Of a stretch of 64,000 nt of DNA, positions 35,385-44,967 are shown piece after piece. Each line of letters starts with the position of its first letter. Position 1 is the stretch's first letter. Source of the DNA: Candidatus Thorarchaeota archaeon. GTDB taxonomy: Archaea > Asgardarchaeota > Thorarchaeia > Thorarchaeales > Thorarchaeaceae. Location: assembly GCA_020348985.1 (NCBI GenBank), contig CP070761.1, positions 2,924,464 through 2,988,463 on the forward strand, read 5' to 3'. The notes beneath the pieces are model-generated. The model made no database searches, was not told where the DNA came from, and saw only the letters and a program-made list of their open reading frames with translations. The translations under genes were made by a program, and so were the position numbers.

Positions 35385-35413
35385 AGGGGACACAAGTCCC
35401 CTCCCCCTTTCTT
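35385..35413 (+). terminator. Terminator after the solute-binding protein gene
   Basis: Perfect 7 bp stem AGGGGAC/GTCCCCT (35385-35391 with 35396-35402, loop acaa), followed by a pyrimidine tract ccccctttcttt, 15 bp after the stop codon. Confidence 0.65.
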
Positions 35414-35595
35414 TCCAGCCCCACTTTGCTCATGCCTTAGAGAAATTGCAGATCTGTCCACCTTCAGTTTTGCACCATGTTCGCCACTGAATAATCACTC
35501 GGAGTACCTACCACGGAAATTCTTATAGCGCACGTACTCCTTCACGCATTGAAACGATAGCTCCTAGCTGCATTACTATCGACGGGGATGTCAGA

Positions 35596-36630
35596 ATGAA
35601 ACAAAGCTTCAGGGAGTTCTTCATGGAGAAACTGCTTGTTCTTATGAGGCCCGAGGACATTGATATGTCCGCAAGAGAGTTCCTCTCGATGTATGCTTCT
35701 TACATGGATGGAGCGGGAATCGTTGGAAAGGACCCAAGCGGTCATGCACTTTTTGAAAGCAAAACCGCGCCAGTTGAAGAAGCCCACACGAAGTTCTTCG
35801 TCGAATGGGTTGATCTAACCCAAGCATTAGGTATCCATACTGCGGCTAGTATGGACTTCTACACAGATGTCTGGTTCGCCAAAGACCCAAAGTATCAGAC
35901 TGTCACCTCTGAAGGACAGACCATGCATCATCAGATATGCCCCAATCGCGAGGAGTTCTGGCAATACGGTGCGGAGGTTGTCAAAGAGCTGGGAACTTAT
36001 CCCATTCATGAGATTCTCCTTTTTGGTACGGGATTCATTCGTGACAAATTCTGTTTCTGCGAGCGTTGCAGGAGCGAGTTTGCACCAATAATAGATCAAG
36101 AACCTAGCCGCCTGTCCTATGATTATATTGTCGAGAATCAAGACCATCATGCAAAGTGGCATGAGTGGAGGTCTCAGAAAGTACATGACGGGTTAAGGGT
36201 ACTACAAGATGCCGCGACTGAGGTTGACGAAACAGTTGACAGAGAAAGGCCACTATCAATAGCCGTGGAAATGCTCATGGATCCCGAGACAGGTCTTTCT
36301 GAGGGAGCCAAGAATGAGTATGGCTATGATTATGCCAAAATTCTCGAAATCACCAAGAATGTGATGATCAACCTATACCCCTGGTCGCCAATACTGCCAG
36401 TTCCAGGTCAAGCAGAATATGATGCGCTTGTTGAAGCGCTCTACTTTACGACAGAATTCAAGAGAAGAGGTGGAACTGTCTCTCTATTCCGGTGGGGGCT
36501 CTCAACTATTGACAGCGTTCGTGAAATGAAACAGATTGGGAAAGACGCAGGCATTGATCGATTCATGGGCACTTTCGGATATCCCAACGACTATTCCGTC
36601 AGACGCGAAAGTGCCGTGGGCAATTACTAA
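35596..36630 (+). CDS. Putative TIM-barrel glycosidase-like protein
   Basis: A 344-residue cytosolic protein that resembles the catalytic barrel of glycoside-hydrolase-like families of uncertain activity. Suggestive segments are ALGIHTAASMDFYTD, HHQICPNREEFWQYGAEVV, IHEILLFGTGFIRDKFCFCERCRSEF (the Cys-rich FCFCxxC loop seen in such proteins) and the late strands ERPLSIAVEMLMDP and VMINLYPWSP. Possible acidic catalytic residues cannot be assigned with confidence. A TATA-like tcttatagc near 35521 supports a separate promoter. It may instead be a non-hydrolytic barrel. Confidence 0.55.
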   Translation: MKQSFREFFMEKLLVLMRPEDIDMSAREFLSMYASYMDGAGIVGKDPSGHALFESKTAPVEEAHTKFFVEWVDLTQALGIHTAASMDFYTDVWFAKDPKYQTVTSEGQTMHHQICPNREEFWQYGAEVVKELGTYPIHEILLFGTGFIRDKFCFCERCRSEFAPIIDQEPSRLSYDYIVENQDHHAKWHEWRSQKVHDGLRVLQDAATEVDETVDRERPLSIAVEMLMDPETGLSEGAKNEYGYDYAKILEITKNVMINLYPWSPILPVPGQAEYDALVEALYFTTEFKRRGGTVSLFRWGLSTIDSVREMKQIGKDAGIDRFMGTFGYPNDYSVRRESAVGNY

Positions 36631-36642
36631 TCTCCGCCCAAG

Positions 36643-37509
36643 TTACTGCATGCTTCCACAGAACGGGCAGACTCTATCATCCTGTGAAATGGTTCTGCCG
36701 CAAGCGAAACAGAAGCTAGGTCTAGTGGTTTCTCTTTCAGTATCGTCATTGAACGGACTCAGTTCGCCTTGAGCGAATAATGAGGCGAGACCGTCAACAA
36801 CCTCCTCTGTCTGCATTCTGCAAGCTGTCGACGCGGCAGCTTCGTCCACTCCCGCTCTCATCTCATCCGCAAGTGTCCCACTAGCCCTCATCTCTCTGTA
36901 TCCTCTTGCTTGAGGTCGGGTGGGACTTGTACCCCAATCAACTCTATGCTCATCTCTTGATTCGTACCAGGCGTCAGAACTAGTTCTTGAGTCGTTTCTA
37001 CCAGACTGAAGCGCTTGATCCAATGCGTCAAAGTCCCTGCGATAGTCATCAGCGCCGTATCCTGGATCAACAGCTGGTCTGGTGGCTACGCGGCCTGTGA
37101 TCGAGTCATTACTTGACAATCCTTTTGCCAAATCGATGAACCTTGAATGCGCCTCACCCTTCAAATCGTGGTACTGCTCAAGAGTCAATCCCATAATCTC
37201 GAGAGCACGGTCTCTTTCAGCGCATCTCTTCGATTCCGGACAACAGAAAGCAAGACTTCCGTGGCAGAGAGATGCCATCGCTCTATCTTGTCTCGATTTG
37301 AATATCGGAGTTATCCTGCGATGGCCTAACACCAACGAATCGCCAATTGCCCGAAGCTCCGTATACCCACTCTGGGCTAGTGCCTCCACTACTTCTCTGG
37401 CTGGGTAGGCGCGTCCATCAATGACAATAACACCCTCTGCTCTCTCAAGTCTGACTGGGCGTTCTGACACTTCTCTATCGTCTCGTCTGAGATACGTCAT
37501 GACAATCAC
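36643..37509 (-). CDS. Cys-rich protein with C-terminal zinc ribbon
   Basis: A 288-residue protein of unrecognised function. After an N-terminal beta-rich segment (VIVIDGRAYPAREVVEALAQSGY) comes the metal-binding-like patch SLCHGSLAFCCPESKRCAERDRALEIMGLT at about residues 80-110, with four Cys and a His. This resembles a domain I associate loosely with archaeal redox or methanogenesis-marker proteins. A low-complexity linker follows, and the C-terminus is a zinc ribbon (CFACGRTISQDDRVCPFCG). It converges with the upstream glycosidase-like gene. It might bind a metal or cluster. Confidence 0.7.
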   Translation of the reverse strand: MIVMTYLRRDDREVSERPVRLERAEGVIVIDGRAYPAREVVEALAQSGYTELRAIGDSLVLGHRRITPIFKSRQDRAMASLCHGSLAFCCPESKRCAERDRALEIMGLTLEQYHDLKGEAHSRFIDLAKGLSSNDSITGRVATRPAVDPGYGADDYRRDFDALDQALQSGRNDSRTSSDAWYESRDEHRVDWGTSPTRPQARGYREMRASGTLADEMRAGVDEAAASTACRMQTEEVVDGLASLFAQGELSPFNDDTERETTRPSFCFACGRTISQDDRVCPFCGSMQ

Positions 37510-37702
37510 ACTGGTTATTCAGACATCATGATTTCCTCATCGTACGTCAATAGAATCCTATGTAATCCGGGAGTAATATTGCTTAAACACAGTTCTTGAT
37601 GAGTTTCTACGTCGAAATGAGAGAATGATTTATGATTCCGGTTTGATGATAATGTTGCGATGAACGAACCAAGAGTCCGATCGACATCAGGATGGTTTAG
37701 AT

Positions 37703-38071
37703 ATGGGTTGTAAAGCAGAAGGTGCAGCACAAGGATACACTGTACTAGGTGGCATAGTGCTTGGCATTCTTGCCATTCGAGATTTGATAGACGGCATAGA
37801 CAGACTACCTACCGACTCGGCAAATGCTACTGTTGACATTCTTCTTGCAGTAGCCTTGATTATCATGGTCATTCTTTCGTTTGATGCTAGTGGCTATATC
37901 CATTGGAAAGTGCAACGAAATGGACTGATCCTCGCCCTTTTTGGTTTCTTCTCGATAATCATAGTTGCGCGTCGAGTGGTGTTCGATCCTATTGCGTGGC
38001 TCATGAGTTTGGGAACCCTCGCAGGTTTCATGATTCTTCTTGCTGGGTTGCTCCTTGTCGTTAGAGGATAG
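37703..38071 (+). CDS. Small four-helix membrane protein
   Basis: A 122-residue membrane protein with about four hydrophobic segments: GYTVLGGIVLGILAIRDL, VDILLAVALIIMVILSF, GLILALFGFFSIIIVA and LGTLAGFMILLAGLLLVVRG. It begins ATG GGT TGT and has no known motif. It is similar in style, but not in sequence, to the 106-residue membrane protein at 39634. Function unknown. Confidence 0.7.
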   Translation: MGCKAEGAAQGYTVLGGIVLGILAIRDLIDGIDRLPTDSANATVDILLAVALIIMVILSFDASGYIHWKVQRNGLILALFGFFSIIIVARRVVFDPIAWLMSLGTLAGFMILLAGLLLVVRG

Positions 38072-38177
38072 CCATGCCGGGTCCGATTCGTGACTAAACA
38101 CTCGGTAGTCGTTGAAGGTCCACGGCCGTCAGATTACTGCATAAAAGACATAGGTGTCATTGAGCGGAAATTTGATA

Positions 38178-39572
38178 ATGGGCTTTCCTGCCCGAAGCTC
38201 TGAAAACCTTGGAGATGTGACCATCTTGGACGAGAAGCATTTCAGAATCTTGAAGGATTTGGGCTATGAGCTCGGGCCCGATACAATGACAAACGAATAC
38301 TGGAAGAAACGAGGCGCCGATGCCCTTGCAATAACAACCCAAGACCGGGACGTCTATGGATGCATTGACCACACGGTCGGGGAAGGAGTGGCCATATTCG
38401 ACATCGAAGGAACAGAGTATATCGACGTAACAGGAGGGGTTGCGGTTCGTGCGTTTGGACTAAGATACAAGCCGTATCTGGAATTTGAAGCATCGATTCT
38501 TGATGTGGTGAAAGAACTGCCGGGTATGGACTTCGATGCGATTCCGCAGACACTACTTGCCGAGAAGGTTGCGTCGCTGCCCCCTGGCGATCATAAGAGA
38601 CAAGTCACGTTCACTACATCTGGTGGGCGTGCTGTAGAAGGCTGTATGAAATCTGCAATGGATCTCTCAGGTAAGCAAAGGTTCGTCGCTTTCAGGCCGG
38701 CGTTTCATGGACGTACAGGGTACGCATTGTCACTTACATCAACCAACTGGAAGCACAAGTCTGGCTTTCCCCAAGGTGTAGATGTCATTCGCATCTACTA
38801 CCCGTATTGCTACAGATGTCCATATGGACAGAATGTTGAAGACTGTAATATTGAGTGCGCTGAAGCGCTCAGGTTTGCTCTGGAGGTCGAGGGCACCGAC
38901 ATCGCAGCAACTGTGATGGAGCCGATCTGTGGTGAGGGTGGACTCATCGTGCCGCCTGCAAAGGCAGTGAAAGCTATTTACGAGATCTCCAAGGAGTTCG
39001 GTGCCTACTTCATGTCTGATGAGGTTCAAGCAGGAATGGGACGAACAGGCAAGTGGTGTGCAGTTGAGAATCACGGTGTCATTCCGGATTATGTCTCGAT
39101 GGCAAAGGCATTGGGCGGCGGATATCCTATGGGTGCGTCAATAGGACCATCACCCATGTTCTCGGAAGCGTCTCGTCATTCGGAGACCTTCTCTGCGGAA
39201 CCCAAGATGTCTTTGCTTTCTCTTTGGATAATCCGTCACATCGAGACTGAAGGGTATCTCAAGAAAAACGCAGAAAACGGTGCATATCTTCTTACCAGGC
39301 TCAATGAACTGGTAGACAAACATGAAGTCGTAGGCGATGCCAGAGGAATAGGACTCATGACTGGAGTTGAGATCATCAAGGATGAGAAATCAAAGGCCAA
39401 GGCGCCGAAGCTGAGGGACAAGATCCTCAAGAATGCCGTGAATAGTCAGAAGCTCTGGATACTCGGCTGCGGCCAAAACTCTATCAGAATGACTCCGAGC
39501 TACATCATAACAAGGGAGCAGATCGATTCCGCGGTCGAGCGCTTGGACAATGCAATCAAGGCCTCTTCTTAG
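38178..39572 (+). CDS. Class III PLP-dependent aminotransferase
   Basis: A 464-residue aminotransferase of the 4-aminobutyrate/acetylornithine group. Marks are FTTSGGRAVEGCMKSA, FHGRTGYALSLT, the YYPYCYRCPYGQNVEDCNIEC cysteine loop found in archaeal homologues, the PLP-stacking SDEVQAGMGRTG, and the Schiff-base lysine in SMAKALGGGYPMGA. The C-terminal domain has GIGLMTGVEI and SIRMTPSYIITREQI. It moves an omega- or alpha-amino group to 2-oxoglutarate or pyruvate; the substrate is not fixed by sequence. The ATG at 38178 suits a TATA-like cataaaaga near 38140; a GTG at 38154 is the alternative. Confidence 0.92.
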   Translation: MGFPARSSENLGDVTILDEKHFRILKDLGYELGPDTMTNEYWKKRGADALAITTQDRDVYGCIDHTVGEGVAIFDIEGTEYIDVTGGVAVRAFGLRYKPYLEFEASILDVVKELPGMDFDAIPQTLLAEKVASLPPGDHKRQVTFTTSGGRAVEGCMKSAMDLSGKQRFVAFRPAFHGRTGYALSLTSTNWKHKSGFPQGVDVIRIYYPYCYRCPYGQNVEDCNIECAEALRFALEVEGTDIAATVMEPICGEGGLIVPPAKAVKAIYEISKEFGAYFMSDEVQAGMGRTGKWCAVENHGVIPDYVSMAKALGGGYPMGASIGPSPMFSEASRHSETFSAEPKMSLLSLWIIRHIETEGYLKKNAENGAYLLTRLNELVDKHEVVGDARGIGLMTGVEIIKDEKSKAKAPKLRDKILKNAVNSQKLWILGCGQNSIRMTPSYIITREQIDSAVERLDNAIKASS

Positions 39573-39584
39573 TACTGGAATTTC

Positions 39585-39625
39585 AAAAAAGAGTGGATCA
39601 TCTCCAGGCAGGACTCCCGGAGATG
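39585..39625 (-). terminator. Terminator of the 106-residue membrane protein gene
   Basis: The stem CATCTCC/GGAGATG (39599-39605 with 39619-39625) is followed on the minus strand by cttttttg (aaaaaa on the plus strand at 39585-39590). It sits between two convergent genes and reads as an intrinsic terminator for the minus-strand gene. Confidence 0.55.
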
Positions 39626-39633
39626 ACTGGTCT

Positions 39634-39954
39634 CTATTTCAATACCATCAGTATTGCACCAATGATGACTAGAATGCCACCAATGTCGCTAGCGAACGCC
39701 CACATCAGTATTCCAATGATAAGTATCACTAACCACTTGTTCGCGAACTCGAGTGCTGGAATCTTGATGAACCCACTGTTCACAAGAGCTATCAGTGCAA
39801 ACAGGATGGCTAGAATACCTGTCACGAAGTTATCCAAGAAGGTAACTCCAAGGAAGTAGACGGGCATGCCCAGAATCAATAGGACGCCTTGAATCAATCC
39901 CACAAGGGCTCCGAGCAAGACGAGAATCTTGCCTATTTCCTTTAGATCCGCCAT
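39634..39954 (-). CDS. Small membrane protein
   Basis: A 106-residue membrane protein with three to four hydrophobic helices: IGKILVLLGALVGLIQGVLLIL, FVTGILAILFALIALV, KWLVILIIGILMWAFA and IGGILVIIGAILMVLK. There is a short soluble start and no enzymatic motif. Convergent with the aminotransferase gene and followed by a good terminator. Function unknown. Confidence 0.75.
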   Translation of the reverse strand: MADLKEIGKILVLLGALVGLIQGVLLILGMPVYFLGVTFLDNFVTGILAILFALIALVNSGFIKIPALEFANKWLVILIIGILMWAFASDIGGILVIIGAILMVLK

Positions 39955-40094
39955 TTGTGTTAACGCTCCTCAATTTGACTTGATCTAGCCCCCATAGAGG
40001 CAGTGTGATGCCTGTTCAACAGCTATATATCTGCTCCTAGGGATGGCGCGGAATGAAGTTCTGCTAGAGATTGGCTTCGACGAAGGTTACCCTA

Positions 40095-41432
40095 ATGGAC
40101 AGTTCCTCTTCGAACAACATCGACTCGAGTCAAAGAATCATCGAGTTTGAAGGGGACATTGACCACAGAATAGATATTCCGGATTTGAGTAGGGTCCTCA
40201 TCATAAGTCGGGACCAGTCCTACCTGACCCATGGTATTCACAAGTTTCCAGCCAAGTTCTATCCCGAGCTGCCCCGTTTCCTCATCAGAGCTTATTCCCA
40301 GAGTGGGGGGTACGTCCTAGACCCAATGTGTGGTAGTGGAACGGTCGTGCTTGAAGCCATGCTCAACAAGAGAAAGGGTGTAGGTTTGGACATCGATCCC
40401 ATGGCTCGGCTTGTCACCAAAGTGAAGACAACTCCAATTGCAGGATCAATTCTCGACACAATCCACAGGTGGATCGATTCCGAAATCAACTCACGAATGG
40501 ACTCGGCTAACCATGTTCCAGCTCTTCCTGAATTCAACTACAGGGACAACTGGTTTCTCGATTTCGTTCTCAGTGAGCTGGCAATAATCAAAGAAGTGAT
40601 CTCCCAACTTGAGTGGAACGGCCCGTTAGAGAAAGAATCACATCAAGTCCGCAATGATGCGGCCGATTTTGTGAAGATCGTTTTCTCATCTATCATAAGG
40701 GATGTTTCCAATGCAGACCCTCATTGCACACGAACTGTGATAAGAAAGAAACAGATTCGAAATATCAGCCCAGGGCAGACTGTCGAGAAATTCGGGCATG
40801 CACTGGTCAAACAGATTTCTGCAATGCGAGAACTAGATGCCATTGCGTCTGAGCAATCCCTGGAGAGGCCCGATGTTCTCCCGGGCAGTGCACTAAACAC
40901 AGGAATTGAATCCGAATCAATCGACTTGGCGATTACATCTCCGCCATACATCAACGCCGTGGACTATCCGCGCACTCATCAGCTCGAAATGTACTGGCTT
41001 GATCTTATGGCGGAAGGACCTCTCTCCAAAATGAAGCGCAAATACATTGGAACTGAGACAGTCTACAAGGCCGAGTACAAGGATCTAAGATTGTCCGGAT
41101 TGGAATCTCTCGATCCACTACTCGAGAGGATCTTTAGATCCGATCCGCGGAGGTCGTACATAGTCTCAAGGTTCTTTGAAGAGATGACTCAGCAACTTCA
41201 AGAAACCCATAGGGTGCTCGTTCCGGGTGGACGCTACTGTATTGTCATTGGTAGCAATAGGATAAGGCAAGTTCTAGTCCCTTCTCATGAGATTCTCGAA
41301 GAGATTGCACGCGTAGTAGTTGGCTTTGAAGTTGAGAAGCGTTTCTTCTCAGGACTCATTCGACACTTCATCAAGATTCCACGGAAGGAACGAATGACCG
41401 GTGAATGGGTGCTCATTCTCAAGAAGACATAG
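40095..41432 (+). CDS. DNA methyltransferase-like protein (TSPPY motif)
   Basis: About 445 residues. An N-terminal block HGIHKFPAKFYPELPRFLI precedes the SAM-binding motif I VLDPMCGSGTVVLEA and GLDIDPMARLVTKVK. Catalytic motif IV is TSPPYINAVDYPR, typical of amino-methyltransferases acting on N4 of cytosine or N6 of adenine. A roughly 150-residue helical insertion between the motifs may be the target-recognition part. No restriction enzyme gene is nearby, so it is an orphan methylase, or possibly an RNA methylase. ATG 40095 has an aagg site; TTG 40071 is an alternative. A TATA element (ctatatatc near 40022) lies upstream. Confidence 0.85.
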   Translation: MDSSSSNNIDSSQRIIEFEGDIDHRIDIPDLSRVLIISRDQSYLTHGIHKFPAKFYPELPRFLIRAYSQSGGYVLDPMCGSGTVVLEAMLNKRKGVGLDIDPMARLVTKVKTTPIAGSILDTIHRWIDSEINSRMDSANHVPALPEFNYRDNWFLDFVLSELAIIKEVISQLEWNGPLEKESHQVRNDAADFVKIVFSSIIRDVSNADPHCTRTVIRKKQIRNISPGQTVEKFGHALVKQISAMRELDAIASEQSLERPDVLPGSALNTGIESESIDLAITSPPYINAVDYPRTHQLEMYWLDLMAEGPLSKMKRKYIGTETVYKAEYKDLRLSGLESLDPLLERIFRSDPRRSYIVSRFFEEMTQQLQETHRVLVPGGRYCIVIGSNRIRQVLVPSHEILEEIARVVVGFEVEKRFFSGLIRHFIKIPRKERMTGEWVLILKKT

Positions 41433-41441
41433 AATCCTCGC

Positions 41442-42113
41442 TCAATTGCGATCGACTGGACAAAGGAAGTTTTTGATCTTCTCAATAATCCTGCTCATGG
41501 CCTCAATCGAATCACGAACGCTGACCCGAATGTCCATGCTGTGGTCTGCATCATCTATGATGATTGTGGACGCTCCGGTCGTCTCAATCACAGAATCCAA
41601 AACAGCGGTATCATAGTGAGGATCATCTGTCCCGATAACGATTAGTGAGCTGGGCTTGTTCTCCTTGATCTGCCTAACCAGACCTTCGATTCTGAGGAGC
41701 GGTGTATGCCAAATGATTCGCGCCCTGCGAGTATCATCAAACTTGCTCAGAAGATGGCCTATTCCGAGAGTTCCCAAAGACTTCCCGACAAGGACACTTA
41801 GTCGTGCGTCTATATGCTGCTTTGCAGCCTTGTAGGCCGCCTCCACGTCCTCCAGAATCCACTGCATTCTGTCTTCCCATTCGAGATTGACAAATTCAGG
41901 AATAGCGGAATAGCGATAGTCAACGCTCAACACATTGACCCGGTTCTCAAGAAGAAGTCCGATAGTGTAGTAAAGAAGAGGTCCTTGAGACGTATAGCCC
42001 CGCCCTGGAAATACCATGGCCAGCTTATCGCTAGGCGATGATAGTTTGAAGAAGGTGTTAGGGATAGGACGGCCCCCGTGACCCTCGATGGCAATACTCT
42101 CGAAAGAATACAT
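41442..42113 (-). CDS. Alpha/beta hydrolase
   Basis: A 223-residue compact alpha/beta hydrolase. Oxyanion strand KLAMVFPGRGYTSQGP, nucleophile elbow GKSLGT (Ser), acidic residue around VIGTDDPHYD, and catalytic His in DDADHSMD are all in the right order. It resembles the small TEX30/KANL3-like group with no lid domain. The substrate is unknown. The ATG at 42113 is preceded about 30 bp upstream by a TATA-like gtgtatatc on the minus strand, which would make it leaderless; a TTG at 42134 would add seven residues. Confidence 0.83.
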   Translation of the reverse strand: MYSFESIAIEGHGGRPIPNTFFKLSSPSDKLAMVFPGRGYTSQGPLLYYTIGLLLENRVNVLSVDYRYSAIPEFVNLEWEDRMQWILEDVEAAYKAAKQHIDARLSVLVGKSLGTLGIGHLLSKFDDTRRARIIWHTPLLRIEGLVRQIKENKPSSLIVIGTDDPHYDTAVLDSVIETTGASTIIIDDADHSMDIRVSVRDSIEAMSRIIEKIKNFLCPVDRN

Positions 42114-42255
42114 GTTTGTCGTTCGGATACTCAATCAGATATACACTACGCTGGCCCATTGATGACATGGCAATCCTTATCTTCGCATTTTTGCGAAAGG
42201 GCGACAAACAAACTGGAGGTAAGTCAAAACATGGTAACAATTCTCAGGTGGGATT

Positions 42256-42489
42256 ATGTTTGCCCGACGCTCATTCTTAGCTCTACCTCCGTCTGCGAAA
42301 CTCGTATACGTTCTTCTTAAGGACCGGCGCCGGATGTCCCGGCGTGACTTGATTGACAAAACGTTCCTGCCCCCAAGAACTGTCAATTACGGTCTCAGTA
42401 GATTGAGAGCCCTTGGCCTGATTAGAGAGCATGAGCACGAGGTTGACGCGCGGGAAAGAGTCTACGAATTGGTATCGGCGCCAATGTAG
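42256..42489 (+). CDS. Small winged-helix DNA-binding protein
   Basis: A 77-residue single-domain winged-helix protein: helix 1 PSAKLVYVLLKD, helix 2 MSRRDLIDKTF, recognition helix PPRTVNYGLSRLRALGLI, and a short wing REHEHEVDARERVYELV. It resembles MarR/TrmB-like minimal HTH proteins. It is divergent from the alpha/beta hydrolase gene (142 bp apart), which may be its target. It is likely a dimer in solution. Confidence 0.82.
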   Translation: MFARRSFLALPPSAKLVYVLLKDRRRMSRRDLIDKTFLPPRTVNYGLSRLRALGLIREHEHEVDARERVYELVSAPM

Positions 42490-42606
42490 TTGAGAGAATC
42501 ATACAGATAGTTCATCTTCAGAGTCTTCTCTGGAGATGCACTCCATTTCTTTGCTTGGAGACCTTTCTCACACTACTCAGAAGTGTAAAAGGGCATCCAG
42601 TCAGTT

Positions 42607-42999
42607 TCAAGGGTCTTCCTCTGGCTCACCAATACTTCGAATTACCAAAACAAACCCTTCAGGCTGCCCATCTGGCAATCGCATCAAAGCTGAGTCAAGT
42701 TCTATTTGCTGCTTAGAGCCATTCTCTTGGGTCAGTACGTATCGTTGATTCTTTTTCGAGCCTTTTTCTGCAACATTTAGAAGGTTGTTCAGGGCCGCTT
42801 GCCGGTCTTCAGGAGCCAACCAATCGAAGCCACTCTTTCCTACTATTTCGCTCTCATCCTCTGCACCTAGTAACTTAACTGCGCGATCAGTAGCCATCAA
42901 GAGTCTCCCATCTAGATCCGTCACTATCACGGCAGCATTCATCAGATTGGCCAATGAGCTGATAACCCGTGCGTAACGGCTGTCAGCTGATGAATCCAT
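42607..42999 (-). CDS. Stand-alone PAS-domain protein
   Basis: A 130-residue protein made almost entirely of a PAS domain: VIVTDLDGRLLMATDRAVKLLGAEDESEIVGKSGFDWLAPEDR, then QRYVLTQENGSKQQIELDSALMRLPDGQPEGFVLVIRSI. There is no kinase or HTH output domain, so it would act by binding a partner. Ligand or cofactor cannot be predicted. It is divergent from aspS, separated by 138 bp. Confidence 0.85.
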   Translation of the reverse strand: MDSSADSRYARVISSLANLMNAAVIVTDLDGRLLMATDRAVKLLGAEDESEIVGKSGFDWLAPEDRQAALNNLLNVAEKGSKKNQRYVLTQENGSKQQIELDSALMRLPDGQPEGFVLVIRSIGEPEEDP

Positions 43000-43137
43000 T
43001 GCTTATTGCCCTTCCCCAATGTTCCTATCTATGCATGTCATCGGTCTTCCCAATGAGTTTTTCGATTTCCAGTTCTCCAAAACGCTCATAATGAAACTGA
43101 TGTGGAAGGGACTCGAGCAATAAGAGAGGCGCAATAG

Positions 43138-44496
43138 ATGGACTACTACGGAACTGCAGGTATCGACCCTCTAGGAGAGTTAGCTCGAACGCACTTCACA
43201 AACGAGATATCGCCAAGTTTGGATGGAAGATCTGTCACCCTTCTTGGCTGGGTCCACATTCTCCGAGATAAGGGAAAGATCAAGTTCTTGGTCCTCAGAG
43301 ACGAGAAGGGTACGATTCAGATTACAATACCTCAGAAGAAGGTCTCGGAAGAGGTCTTCAAGATCTCGGAAGAATTCAAGCCCGAGTATGCAATAGCTGT
43401 GCGAGGAACGGTCGTAGCCACGCCACAAGCACCATCGGGCGTTGAGATAATTCCTGAGATGTTTAGGATCATCAACAAGGCTCACAGACTTCCAATTGAT
43501 GTTGTGGAAGGAAAAGTAGACATAGATCTCGACACTCGATTGAATCACAGAATTCTCGATCTCAGGAAGCCAACAGTCAATGCGATATTTCGGATTCAAC
43601 ATTCACTAGTTCGTTTTTCCAGAGAGTTCCTTGAGAAAGAGGGTTTTGTCGAGATACACACACCAAAGATAGTCGCCGAGGCCACAGAGGGCGGTGCTAA
43701 TCTATTCGAAATTAAGTACTTCGAAAAGAAGGCATACTTGGCGCAAAGCCCACAGTTCTACAAGCAACTCATGATTCTTGCGGGATTCGGACGAGTCTTC
43801 GAAATCGCTCCCGTCTTTCGAGCAGAGAAGCACAATACCCGCAGACATGTCAACGAGTATACATCATTTGACTATGAGATGGCTTGGATATCTGATGTGG
43901 ATGATGTAATGAAGATGGAGGAGAATATGCTTCACTACTCATTCAAGAAGACCCGAGAACATGTTCCTTCTGAGCTTGAACTGCTAGGAGTGGATCTGAA
44001 GACTCCAAAGGTTCCTTTCAAGAGGATAAAGTATGCTGAAGCTATTGACCTGCTCAACGCCGAGGGTAGGGAGATGGAGGTAACGGATGACCTTGATCCT
44101 GAGAGCGAGCGTCTCTTGGGCAAGATATTCCCTGAGAAGTTCGGAACAGACATGGTGTTTCTGACTCAGTATCCTCTGGAGCTGCGTCCGGCATACACAA
44201 TGCCAAGCATGACTGACGAGGGAATGACTGAGAGCTTTGACCTCACATACAAAGGCATGGAGATCACAACTGGGAGTCAAAGGATTCACATCTATGATCT
44301 TCTTGTGGAACGATTCAAAGCAAAGGGATTCGATCCCGATGCATTTGCATTCTACCTGGATCCGTTCAAGTATGGCGCTCCACCGCACGGAGGTCTCGGA
44401 CTTGGAGTCGAGCGCCTTACTATGCAGCTTTTGAACATTGACAACGTTCGTGAAACAACTCTGTTGCCGAGAGACCGCGACAGACTCACACCATAG
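43138..44496 (+). CDS. aspS: Aspartyl-tRNA synthetase
   Basis: A 452-residue class IIb synthetase. An N-terminal OB-fold anticodon-binding domain ([32 protein letters not shown]) precedes the catalytic core: motif 1 around [15 protein letters not shown], motif 2 [28 protein letters not shown], and motif 3 [24 protein letters not shown] is the aspartate-site segment. It charges tRNA-Asp. Whether it also charges tRNA-Asn (non-discriminating) is not decided here. An agagagg site precedes the ATG. Confidence 0.96.
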   Translation: MDYYGTAGIDPLGELARTHFTNEISPSLDGRSVTLLGWVHILRDKGKIKFLVLRDEKGTIQITIPQKKVSEEVFKISEEFKPEYAIAVRGTVVATPQAPSGVEIIPEMFRIINKAHRLPIDVVEGKVDIDLDTRLNHRILDLRKPTVNAIFRIQHSLVRFSREFLEKEGFVEIHTPKIVAEATEGGANLFEIKYFEKKAYLAQSPQFYKQLMILAGFGRVFEIAPVFRAEKHNTRRHVNEYTSFDYEMAWISDVDDVMKMEENMLHYSFKKTREHVPSELELLGVDLKTPKVPFKRIKYAEAIDLLNAEGREMEVTDDLDPESERLLGKIFPEKFGTDMVFLTQYPLELRPAYTMPSMTDEGMTESFDLTYKGMEITTGSQRIHIYDLLVERFKAKGFDPDAFAFYLDPFKYGAPPHGGLGLGVERLTMQLLNIDNVRETTLLPRDRDRLTP

Positions 44497-44627
44497 TCCG
44501 AAGGTGAATGGCACAGTACATAGGTGCACAGAAGAAGGGGACCATGCCATCCAGATTGAACTTCTTGCGCTGATTCGAACGCTTAAATCCAGTATTCGAG
44601 GGCGCCGCTTGCAAGGTGAGGATGCCT

Positions 44628-44846
44628 ATGCAAACAAAACTGAAAGTCTCTTTGGGCGGAACATTGATTCTGCTTTCTATCTATTTTGGTGTAGTTGCTT
44701 CAGAGATGATTGCATTTCTTAACACAACAACGACATCAAACCTGGGAATACCATACACAATCGCATTCTTCATGGCTGTAGCGCTGTTATGCGGGTTCAT
44801 CGGGTTCTACATTCTGTCAGACATAATACCTGATAACGGTAAGTGA
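44628..44846 (+). CDS. Small two-helix membrane protein
   Basis: A 72-residue protein with two membrane segments (VSLGGTLILLSIYFGVVASEMIAFL and TIAFFMAVALLCGFIGFYILSD) joined by a short Thr/Asn loop. The ATG at 44628 has a gtgagg site 6 bp upstream; GTG 44616 and ATG 44622 are alternatives. It sits directly before the ESCRT locus and ends at a terminator. Function unknown. Confidence 0.65.
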   Translation: MQTKLKVSLGGTLILLSIYFGVVASEMIAFLNTTTTSNLGIPYTIAFFMAVALLCGFIGFYILSDIIPDNGK

Positions 44847-44867
44847 GACTCCGATTGATTTACTCTG

Positions 44868-44894
44868 AGGGCTGCATAGCCCTTCTTCTTTTTG
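44868..44894 (+). terminator. Intrinsic terminator before the ESCRT locus
   Basis: Stem AGGGCT/AGCCCT (44868-44873 with 44878-44883, loop gcat) followed by the T-rich tail ttcttctttttg. It separates the small membrane protein gene from the Vps22-like gene. Confidence 0.65.
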
Positions 44895-44916
44895 CTGAGA
44901 ATACCTGATAATACTC

Positions 44917-44928
44917 TGTCTTAAAGCC
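44917..44928 (+). promoter_or_regulatory. Putative TATA promoter of the Vps22-like gene
   Basis: ctgtcttaaagc at 44917-44928 has a TATA-like core and lies about 43 bp before the GTG start at 44968, just after a terminator. Confidence 0.4.
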
Positions 44929-44967
44929 CGACTTATGGCAAGCTCTACTAGCTAGCTAGAGAGCAAA

